This document shows positions 57,746-64,000 of a stretch of DNA of 64,000 nucleotides, piece after piece. The stretch covers positions 1 through 64,000 of the forward strand of contig CAKPXP010000010.1 of NCBI GenBank assembly GCA_934202005.1, read 5' to 3'. How positions within the stretch are numbered: position 1 is the first letter of the stretch; every line of letters starts with the position of its first letter. Under the pieces are notes generated by a model. That model searched no databases and was not told where the DNA came from. It saw nothing but the letters and a program-made list of their open reading frames with translations. Source of the stretch: an uncultured Selenomonas sp. GTDB lineage: Bacteria; Bacillota; Negativicutes; Selenomonadales; Selenomonadaceae. The position numbers and the translations under genes are program-made.

Positions 57746-58525
57746 ATGGGGAAAAATGTGAGCAACGAGGCGGCACCGTCGCCAAAGAATGCGGCGGATA
57801 TCGAAGCTCTTTGGTCGTCGTATAAGAAGGAGCGGGACATCGAGCAACGCAACGCGCTCATCGAGCACTACCTGCCGCTCGTACGCCTCGTGGCGGGACG
57901 ATTAGCCATCGGTCTGCCGAGTCATGTAGACCGTGACGACTTGCTCTCGAGCGGTTTTTTTGGCCTCCTCGATGCCATTGAGCGTTACGATCCGACGCGC
58001 AAGAACAAGTTTGAGACGTATGCGGGGGTGCGCATCCGCGGCGCGATGCTGGATTATTTGCGCGCGAAGGACTGGATGCCTGTGACGATGCGTCAGCGCA
58101 TCCGCAAGTACAGCGATGCCTCAGCGCAGCTCGCGAGCGAGCTGGGGCGAGAGGCGACGGATGAGGAGATCCGCGAGCGCATGGGCATCGGTGAGAAGGA
58201 ATACCGCGTGATGCTCCGCGAACTTGGTGCGGCGACGCTCATTCCGCTCGATGATTATCTGGCGGGCGGCGGAGAAAAGGCTGCGGAGGGCGGCCCGAGC
58301 GCAGAGATTGAGGAAGCGGAACGCAAGGAAACGCTGGCGGCGGCCATTGACCGGCTGCCGGAAAAGGAACGCATTGTCGTTTCGCTCTATTATTACGATG
58401 AGCTGACACTCAAGGAAATCAGCAAGATCCTGCATCTCACGGAGGCGCGGATTTCCCAGTTGCATTCCAAAGCGGTCTTCCGCTTGCGCGGCTCATTGGC
58501 CCGCATGAAGGCGAGCCTGCTGTAG
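57746..58525 (+). CDS. fliA: Flagellar sigma factor sigma-28 (FliA/SigD)
   Basis: Directs RNA polymerase to late flagellar, motor and chemotaxis promoters, 259 residues. Region 2 has LVAGRLAIGLPSHVDRDDLL and FETYAGVRIRGAMLDYLRA. Region 3 follows LASELGREATDEEIRERMGI. Region 4 has LPEKERIVVSLYYYDELTLK and HLTEARISQLHSKAVFRLR. ATG 57746 follows GGGGGAGGTG by 8 bases. The open frame continues 85 codons upstream through the repeat element but carries no homology. Confidence 0.95.
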   Translation: MGKNVSNEAAPSPKNAADIEALWSSYKKERDIEQRNALIEHYLPLVRLVAGRLAIGLPSHVDRDDLLSSGFFGLLDAIERYDPTRKNKFETYAGVRIRGAMLDYLRAKDWMPVTMRQRIRKYSDASAQLASELGREATDEEIRERMGIGEKEYRVMLRELGAATLIPLDDYLAGGGEKAAEGGPSAEIEEAERKETLAAAIDRLPEKERIVVSLYYYDELTLKEISKILHLTEARISQLHSKAVFRLRGSLARMKASLL

Positions 58526-58597
58526 CAGCGCTAGGCTGTAAATGGCGCGCGACGGCAGCGGTGTGCCGCGTGGTACCAGAAAGGGGGTAGGTCACTC

Positions 58598-60262
58598 ATG
58601 GAGGAAGAAAAGCAATACCCCGTTGTAGGCAGTGAGCAGGCAGGCTACCAGTTTGAATTCCGGCCAGACGGTGTTTATTTCGCGGTCTATCCGACGACGG
58701 GGAGTACCATCCTCTACGAACTCTCTGATATGAGACAGATACTCGCTGACTATGGTGTCGATGACTATGATATCCTGACGCTTGCCAAAACGGTGCGCAA
58801 AGCGGATGGCGTGCCGGTCAAGCTGTCAAATCGCGTCATTGAGGGTGTTGGCAGCGAGGCAGAGAACCAAGACGCAGCAGTTTCGCCGATGCGTGAGGAT
58901 GACGGAGAATATGCGGGCGTCGATGTGGATGTCAGCCGCGATAAGATGACTGCGACCATCAGATACGACCTCAAGAAGGGCACGCGCTGTCCGAACGCTG
59001 ATATGGTGCGCCAAGCACTCAAAGAGAAGGGCGTCGTCTACGGTATCGATGAGGCCGCGATCGAGAAGGGAACAACGTCTCTCGACAGCTATATTGCGGC
59101 GCATGGTGATGCGCCCGTCAATGGCACGGATGCGCGCATCGAGAAAAAATACGACCTCAGTCACAAGGGACGGCCGCGCATCATCGAGTCGGACCGCGTG
59201 GACTATAAGGACATGAACCTCTTTGTGCTCGCTAAGGCAGGACAGTTGCTCGCAGAACGCATCCCGCAGACACGGGGAAAAGAGGGAAAGGATGTTTTCG
59301 GTTTTCCCGCGCCGGCGCGCAATGGCAAGCCCATCCCACTCACTGTAGGGAAGAACGCGGAGATCCGCGAGGAAAATAAGATCTATGCGCTCATCGATGG
59401 GCAGATTGTCGAGGATGGGAAGCGCATCGGCATCGATCCGCATCTCTCGATTTCTGGAAGTGTCGGTGTGGGCACAGGCAATATCGATTTTGCAGGTAGC
59501 GTCCAGATCTCCGGTAACATAGACGCTGGGTTCATTGTCAAGGCGACTGGCGATATCGAAGTCTCAGGTTTTGTGAGCGGTGCGGATGTCGATGGACGCA
59601 ACGTATTCATTTCGGGCGGCATTACGGGACAAGGGCGCGGCAAGATCACGGCGAAGGAGGATGTCCGCGCGGCGTTCGCGGAGAATGCGCTCGTAGAGGC
59701 CGGACGTGATATCTATATTGCCGATGCCGTCCTGCACTCGACCATCAAGGCGGGCAAAAAAATTGTTGTCGAGGATCGGCGTGGTCTGATTACGGGCGGC
59801 TATATCGCGGCAGGCGAGGAGATCCGCGCGAAGGTCGTCGGCAACCAAGCGTTCGTTGTGACGAAGCTCGTCGTTGGCGTGAACCCGGCGCTGTCCCAGC
59901 GTTATCAGAAGGCATGCCAGGAGTACAAGGAGGACAAGCAGCGGCTCTCGCAGATCACGCAGATGCTCAATACGTTCTCCAAGTTCGATACTTCGCGACT
60001 TCCGGAAAACCGTATCGCGCAGATTGCGACGCTCACGCGCTCGCAGTTTCCTCTTGCAGGAAAGATCAAACGCGAGGAGAAGCTCATAGAGGAACTGCAG
60101 GAGGAACTCGAGAAGATGGAGGACGGCAAGATCCGCGTTGCGGATATTATCTATCCAGGAGTCAGCGTCTCCGTCAATTCCATCAAGCGGAACTTCCAGA
60201 CGGAGGTGCGAGGCTGCACGCTCACCGTGCAGGAAGATGAGGTGACCATTGGCCCTTATTGA
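58598..60262 (+). CDS. FapA (DUF342) family protein
   Basis: A 554-residue soluble protein. After an N-terminal variable region (to about residue 165) the FapA domain runs through AGQLLAERIPQTRGKEGKDV, FGFPAPARNGKPIPLTVGKN and a right-handed beta-helix-like section (NIDFAGSVQISGNIDAGFIV, NVFISGGITGQGRGKITAKE). A C-terminal coiled coil spans about 430-510. The family is widespread near flagellar sigma genes, and FapA proteins have been linked to cell-surface and flagellar placement functions, but the role is not settled. AAAGGGGG precedes the ATG. Confidence 0.85.
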   Translation: MEEEKQYPVVGSEQAGYQFEFRPDGVYFAVYPTTGSTILYELSDMRQILADYGVDDYDILTLAKTVRKADGVPVKLSNRVIEGVGSEAENQDAAVSPMREDDGEYAGVDVDVSRDKMTATIRYDLKKGTRCPNADMVRQALKEKGVVYGIDEAAIEKGTTSLDSYIAAHGDAPVNGTDARIEKKYDLSHKGRPRIIESDRVDYKDMNLFVLAKAGQLLAERIPQTRGKEGKDVFGFPAPARNGKPIPLTVGKNAEIREENKIYALIDGQIVEDGKRIGIDPHLSISGSVGVGTGNIDFAGSVQISGNIDAGFIVKATGDIEVSGFVSGADVDGRNVFISGGITGQGRGKITAKEDVRAAFAENALVEAGRDIYIADAVLHSTIKAGKKIVVEDRRGLITGGYIAAGEEIRAKVVGNQAFVVTKLVVGVNPALSQRYQKACQEYKEDKQRLSQITQMLNTFSKFDTSRLPENRIAQIATLTRSQFPLAGKIKREEKLIEELQEELEKMEDGKIRVADIIYPGVSVSVNSIKRNFQTEVRGCTLTVQEDEVTIGPY

Positions 60263-60329
60263 GGCAGCACAGACTCAGGAGGCTGCTTTGGGGAGAGCCC
60301 CGCACGCAGAGATGAAGGAGGAATGGCGA

Positions 60330-60656
60330 ATGGATGTCACGCCGCTCAGTATGCAGATGGTAGTACCGCGTGTTTCGGATGCTCAGCAGGTACAGCATAA
60401 CCTCAACCAGGCATCTGCCATGCAGCAGGATTTCGAGGCGCTGCGCGAAAAGGCGGATGCCAAGCGGAAGGAGACCCAGGTTCGCACGAAGAGTAATGCC
60501 GAGGATGGGAAGATCAAGGAGGATCCCGAACGGCAGCGGGGGCAAGGCGGCGACAGCGGTCAGCGGGGCAGGCAGGGAGAAATGCAGGATGAGGCGCAGG
60601 AGGAGACGTTTGCCGTAGATCCGGCGCGCGGACATCACCTTGATATCTCGCTTTGA
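60330..60656 (+). CDS. Small hydrophilic protein, unknown, in the motility operon
   Basis: A 108-residue protein I do not recognise. It starts MDVTPLSMQMVVPRVSDAQQ, is helical and Gln/Lys-rich to about residue 55, then disordered and rich in Gly, Gln, Glu and Arg, ending GHHLDISL. No signal or membrane segment. ATG 60330 follows AAGGAGG by 8 bases. Its place between the FapA-type and SwrB-like genes suggests a motility-linked role, but nothing in the sequence shows one. Confidence 0.65.
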   Translation: MDVTPLSMQMVVPRVSDAQQVQHNLNQASAMQQDFEALREKADAKRKETQVRTKSNAEDGKIKEDPERQRGQGGDSGQRGRQGEMQDEAQEETFAVDPARGHHLDISL

Positions 60657-60786
60657 TGGGCATGTATCGCTGAGAGAATAGGTTGCGTGCGGTGTGAATG
60701 TCTCCTTTTGTATCGCTGCATGGGTTCGCTAGTTTCTGCTCAGCGCCTGTCTGGCGATTGGCTGGTCCTGACGTGATAGGAGTTGG

Positions 60787-61593
60787 ATGATTTTGATGAC
60801 GTACCTTATGGCGCTCCTGATTCTTGCGGGCGCAGGCTTGGTCGGGCTGGCGAAGTTCCTTCAGCGGCGCCAGCAGCTGCCCCTCCGCCAGCGAGAAGCG
60901 CAGGATGATATGGAACGTTCCACGCTGCAGTTCAAGCAGGAACTGGAGCGCTCTGGCAGCGAGATCATCGGGCGTCTCGGCGAGCATATCGAACGCTTGG
61001 AGTCGTTGCTCCAGGAGGCTGACCGGCGTGCGGATACGCTCGATCGCCGCCTGACGGAACTGCATGCGCTCTCGCAGTCGATGGATGCGCAGACAGAGGA
61101 ACTGCGGGCAGCCGAGCAGGAGGCGCGGCGTGAGCAGCAGTTCGTTTCTCAGCTCATGGGCGAACTGCGGGCGGCGGCCGCGGGGGCTGCGGCCGCACGC
61201 GGCACGGTGCTGTCCGCGCCTGTCACGCGTGTTGATGCTGACGATTTCACGAGTGTCCTCAAGCATTCCATCGAGCGCGACGAAAAGCGGCAGCCAGAGG
61301 GACAGAATTCTCCTGCGCCCTATCGGGCTTCTTCGGAGGCTATCCAGCAGGCGGCGCATCTCGCGGAAGCTGTTCAGACAGAGCGGCAGGAAGGCAGTGC
61401 ATCATCATCAGTGCCACAGGCGCAGCGTGAAGAGGGAGCGCAGGACACGAACGCGAGTGCGGCACATGCGCGCGCTCTACTCCTCGCCGGCTGGTCGCCC
61501 GCGGATGTGGCTCGGGAGACTGGCGTCGGCCGCGGTGCCATCGAGCTCATGCAGGAAATGATGCGCCGTCAGCTTGCGGAAAGCAATCGCTGA
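60787..61593 (+). CDS. SwrB/YlxL-like membrane coiled-coil protein (DUF6115 type)
   Basis: A 268-residue protein with an N-terminal membrane helix (about 4-23), a long coiled coil (about 40-130) with LEQSLLQEADRRA-like heptads, a low-complexity middle, and a C-terminal helix-turn-helix-like end ARALLLAGWSPADVARETGV followed by GRGAIELMQEMMRR. Bacillus has swrB at the same place after sigD, with the same overall plan; there it promotes flagellar assembly. Assignment is from architecture and position. The 130-base gap before it shows no clear promoter. Confidence 0.65.
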   Translation: MILMTYLMALLILAGAGLVGLAKFLQRRQQLPLRQREAQDDMERSTLQFKQELERSGSEIIGRLGEHIERLESLLQEADRRADTLDRRLTELHALSQSMDAQTEELRAAEQEARREQQFVSQLMGELRAAAAGAAAARGTVLSAPVTRVDADDFTSVLKHSIERDEKRQPEGQNSPAPYRASSEAIQQAAHLAEAVQTERQEGSASSSVPQAQREEGAQDTNASAAHARALLLAGWSPADVARETGVGRGAIELMQEMMRRQLAESNR

Positions 61594-61653
61594 GGAGAGA
61601 GGGCGATTGCCGCTGGATGTTGTTGTCGGTCGGATGTTGTCGGCGATGCTTTC

Positions 61654-61682
61654 TTGACATCGTCTCGTCGGATGTGTATAAT
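61654..61682 (+). promoter_or_regulatory. Promoter of the tRNA-Pro/tRNA-Arg unit
   Basis: TTGACA (61654-61659), a 17-base spacer and TATAAT (61677-61682), a full consensus match. Confidence 0.9.
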
Positions 61683-61713
61683 ATTTGTTGTGATTTGTGC
61701 GCTTCGCACTCAC

Positions 61714-61790
61714 CGGGATGTAGCGCAGTTTGGTAGCGCGCCTGCTTTGGGAGCAGGATGTCGCAGGTTCGAATCCTGTCATCCCGACCA
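61714..61790 (+). tRNA. tRNA-Pro (TGG)
   Basis: A 77-base cloverleaf with encoded CCA. The anticodon stem CCTGC/GCAGG encloses TTTGGGA, so the anticodon is TGG. The acceptor stem CGGGATG with CATCCCG is typical of tRNA-Pro. Confidence 0.95.
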
Positions 61791-61793
61791 GCC

Positions 61794-61870
<77 letters not shown>

Positions 61871-61877
61871 TTTGCAC

Positions 61878-61908
61878 AAAAGCTCCGAGGTTTCCTCGGA
61901 GCTTTTTT
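61878..61908 (+). terminator. Terminator after tRNA-Arg
   Basis: AGCTCCGAGG (61881-61890) pairs over 10 bp with CCTCGGAGCT (61894-61903) around TTT, followed by a T-run. Only 18 bases separate it from niaR. Confidence 0.9.
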
Positions 61909-61926
61909 GATGAGGAGGGATTTTTC

Positions 61927-62457
61927 ATGACGACAGAGGAGCGGCGGGCGCAGCTCTACGCCTTACTCGCGCAGGCGCAGCAACCATTGACGGGCAGCGC
62001 GCTCGCGCGGAGGTTTGGCGTGAGCCGGCAGATCATCGTGGGAGACATCGGCATTCTGCGCGCTGAGGGCACCGCCATTCTCGCGACGCCGCGCGGCTAT
62101 CTCTTGCCGCGACGAGAGAGTCGAGGCGTGATGGCGACGCTTGCCTGCTGTCACACGGCGGCGAGGATGGGCGAGGAACTCGATATCATCGTCGACGGTG
62201 GCGCCTGCGTACGCGATGTGGTTGTCGCGCATCCCGTTTACGGCGAGCTGCGCGCGGATCTCATGCTAGAGAGCCGCAGGGACGTGGCGGCCTTCCTGCG
62301 ACAGATGGAGGAGATGGCTGCGCCGCCGCTCTCCCTGCTCACGGATGGTGTGCATCTCCATACGATCGAGGCACCAGATGACGCGGCGATGACGGATATC
62401 CGCGCGGCGCTCGCACGCGCGGGCTTGCTCGCGCCGCCTGTCACAGATGAGCCGTGA
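61927..62457 (+). CDS. niaR: Niacin-responsive transcriptional repressor NiaR
   Basis: Represses NAD synthesis and niacin uptake genes when niacin is present, 176 residues. The N-terminal winged helix has LTGSALARRFGVSRQIIVGD. The C-terminal 3H domain shows its conserved histidines, including H76 in CCHTAARMG, one in VVAHPVYGEL and those in DGVHLHTIEAP. GAGGAGGG precedes the ATG. No promoter fits in the 18 bases after the tRNA terminator, so it may rely on readthrough. No nad genes are adjacent. Confidence 0.92.
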   Translation: MTTEERRAQLYALLAQAQQPLTGSALARRFGVSRQIIVGDIGILRAEGTAILATPRGYLLPRRESRGVMATLACCHTAARMGEELDIIVDGGACVRDVVVAHPVYGELRADLMLESRRDVAAFLRQMEEMAAPPLSLLTDGVHLHTIEAPDDAAMTDIRAALARAGLLAPPVTDEP

Positions 62458-62535
62458 GCTCTGGTAGTGCTGAGGAAGCGCCGCCGGAGCTGGCATGGTG
62501 TGAGGCGGTGCCGGGACGAGGATGCGCGCGAAGCA

Positions 62536-62564
62536 TAGACGCGAAAAGAGTAACGTAGTATAAT
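62536..62564 (+). promoter_or_regulatory. Promoter of the HD-domain gene
   Basis: TAGACG (62536-62541), a 17-base spacer and TATAAT (62559-62564), about 105 bases before the start codon. Confidence 0.65.
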
Positions 62565-62615
62565 AGGCGGTATAGCGGCGCAGTCTGCGCGGCAATACCG
62601 GAGGGCGGAAAGCCC

Positions 62616-62641
62616 GGGGGATTCACTGATTTATTCAGCGC
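62616..62641 (+). repeat. Solo end of the dispersed element
   Basis: GGGGATTCACTGATTTATTC followed by AGCGC resembles the left terminal repeat at 57460-57483. No body or second end follows, so it may be a remnant or chance. Confidence 0.35.
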
Positions 62642-62668
62642 TTTCCTGGCGGAAAAGGAGCGTTCTTT

Positions 62669-63520
62669 TTGCAGCAGTTATTGCGGGAAATGCATACCTG
62701 GATGACGGCCTATATGAAGTCGTTCTACACGGCGGACAAGGAAGTCATGCAGGGCATTCTCATCAAGGAAACACATACGGGTTATGTGACGGCGAACATG
62801 GTGGCGCTCGCGAAACATCTCGGGCTCGACGCGCATGGGAGGCAGCTCGCGGAGATTATGGGACTCTTCCATGATGTCGGGCGGTTTCGCCAATACAGTC
62901 TCTACAAGACATTCAACGACGCGCAGTCAGAGGATCACGCGGCGCTCGCGCTCAAGGTGCTCGCGGAGTTGCCGCTCATGCGCCGTCTTGCCGCAGAGGA
63001 TCGCGCGCTCGTGCGCTTTGCCATCAAGAATCACAACAAGAAGGCCGTCGAGCCGACGGAGGACGCGCGCTCGCTCCTCTTCGCGAAGATGCTGCGCGAT
63101 GCGGACAAGCTCGATATCTACCGTGTGCTCGCGCCATACCTTTCCGTGAGCGGCGCGGAGGCGGTGCCGAACTTCGTCGCGTCGTTGCGGAGCCAGGATG
63201 TGAGCCCCGCCTTCGTGCGCGCGCTCGTCGAGGGGCGGCAGGCCGACTATCACGCCATCCGCACGCACGGCGACCGCAAGGTCGTGCGCCTGCTCTGGGT
63301 CTACGACGTCTATTTCAGCTGGACGATGCGCGAGATCGCGCGGAAGGGCTACATCGACAAGGTCATCCATGCCCTGCCGCACGGCAGAGAGCTCACGCTT
63401 GGTTTTGAGCGCGTCAAGTCCTATGTGGCGGCGAAATGCGCGCAGGAGGATGTGCCTGTGTCCTGCGAAATGGCTGTGCGGGAGCATCGCCTCCCTGATA
63501 TAGATAGAATATCTCAATAA
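62669..63520 (+). CDS. HD-domain phosphohydrolase
   Basis: A 283-residue soluble protein with an HD metal-binding domain. The likely ligands are H36 ([12 protein letters not shown]), H68-D69 ([18 protein letters not shown]), the NHN of [11 protein letters not shown] and the Asp of [12 protein letters not shown]. Members hydrolyse nucleotides or other phosphates; the substrate here is not known. The TTG start follows AAAAGGAG by about 9 bases. It lies 16 bases before glnS and may be co-transcribed with it. Confidence 0.85.
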   Translation: MQQLLREMHTWMTAYMKSFYTADKEVMQGILIKETHTGYVTANMVALAKHLGLDAHGRQLAEIMGLFHDVGRFRQYSLYKTFNDAQSEDHAALALKVLAELPLMRRLAAEDRALVRFAIKNHNKKAVEPTEDARSLLFAKMLRDADKLDIYRVLAPYLSVSGAEAVPNFVASLRSQDVSPAFVRALVEGRQADYHAIRTHGDRKVVRLLWVYDVYFSWTMREIARKGYIDKVIHALPHGRELTLGFERVKSYVAAKCAQEDVPVSCEMAVREHRLPDIDRISQ

Positions 63521-63536
63521 AGGGGTTATTGTCATC

Positions 63537-64000
63537 ATGGTAAATTTCATACAGAATGCGATTGAGGAAGACCTGAAGAACGGGAAATATACGGAGGGCA
63601 TACATACGCGCTTCCCACCGGAGCCGAACGGGTATCTCCATGTGGGGCACGCGAAGTCCATCTGCCTGAATTTCGGCCTGGCCGAGGCGAACGGCGGCCT
63701 TTGCAACCTGCGCTTTGACGACACGAACCCGACGAAGGAGGACACGGAGTACGTCGACTCCATCCAGGAAGACATCAAGTGGCTCGGCTTTTCCTGGGGC
63801 GACCGCAAGTTCTATGCCTCTGACTACTTCGATCAGCTCTACGCGTTCGCGGAGAAACTCATCGAGAAAGGCCTCGCCTACGTCGACGACCTCTCGGCCG
63901 AGGAGATCAAGGCCTACCGCGGCACGCTCACGGAGCCTGGCAAGGAAAGCCCGTACCGGAACCGCAGCGTCAGCGAGAACCTCGACCTCTTCCGCCGCAT
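63537..64000 (+). CDS. glnS: Glutaminyl-tRNA synthetase, 5' part
   Basis: Charges tRNA-Gln with glutamine. About 154 codons are present before the window ends. The class I signature is clear: [19 protein letters not shown] with the HIGH-type HVGH at residues 35-38, then [19 protein letters not shown] and WLGFSWG. These favour GlnS over GltX ([16 protein letters not shown]). AAGGGG lies about 12 bases before the ATG. Confidence 0.93.
   Translation, partial: MVNFIQNAIEEDLKNGKYTEGIHTRFPPEPNGYLHVGHAKSICLNFGLAEANGGLCNLRFDDTNPTKEDTEYVDSIQEDIKWLGFSWGDRKFYASDYFDQLYAFAEKLIEKGLAYVDDLSAEEIKAYRGTLTEPGKESPYRNRSVSENLDLFRR

Overview
The window is chromosomal, GC-rich DNA of a motile Firmicute (Bacillota). 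The best guess is the Negativicutes, near Selenomonas. That placement is an inference. It rests on a Bacillus-type gene order (dprA-topA-trmFO-hslV-hslU-codY followed by a long fla/che operon), FliY instead of FliN, CheC and CheD without CheZ, a NiaR repressor, an L10-leader attenuator and a c-di-AMP (ydaO-type) riboswitch, all combined with high GC. I saw no prophage, CRISPR array or intact insertion sequence.

Layout. Positions 1-600 hold a four-gene tRNA operon (two initiator Met, Thr, elongator Met). Positions 600-12,300 hold translation and transcription genes: rpmG-secE-nusG-rplK-rplA-[L10 leader]-rplJ-rplL, a terminator, then rpoB-rpoC from their own promoter. Positions 12,400-16,500 hold a sodium:solute symporter, then on the minus strand lgt overlapping a secreted BsuPI-domain protein, and deoD. 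Positions 16,500-18,800 hold rnpB, the c-di-AMP riboswitch with its NlpC/P60 wall hydrolase, a 25-residue membrane peptide unit on the minus strand, a repeat block and folB. Positions 19,000-26,800 hold dprA-topA-trmFO-hslV-hslU and codY, which has a CodY-box-like site over its own promoter region.

Positions 27,000-61,600 are one nearly continuous motility and chemotaxis cluster: flgB-flgC-fliE-fliF-fliG-fliH-fliI-fliJ, a lytic transglycosylase, a MotE/YlxF-like protein, fliK-flgD-flagellar operon protein-flgE, a terminator, flbD-fliL-fliM-fliY, cheY-fliO-fliP-fliQ-fliR-flhB-flhA-flhF-flhG, a PilZ protein, cheB-cheA-cheW-cheC-cheD, a small membrane protein, fliA (sigD), a FapA-type protein, an unknown small protein and a SwrB-like protein. 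A strong sigma-28-like promoter precedes fliK, so hook-length and later genes may be boosted by the sigma factor encoded at the end of the same cluster. Positions 61,600-64,000 hold tRNA-Pro and tRNA-Arg, niaR, an HD-domain protein and the 5' part of glnS.

Non-coding structure of note: a dispersed element with terminal inverted repeats (57.46-57.62 kb, related copies near 35.0 kb, 57.63 kb and 62.6 kb), a second palindromic repeat family (18.1-18.3 kb and 26.9 kb), and a repeat-built insertion in RpoC that separates the first cysteine of its second zinc site from the other three. Start codons were chosen from ribosome-binding-site spacing and often differ from the longest open frame. TTG and GTG starts are common here.
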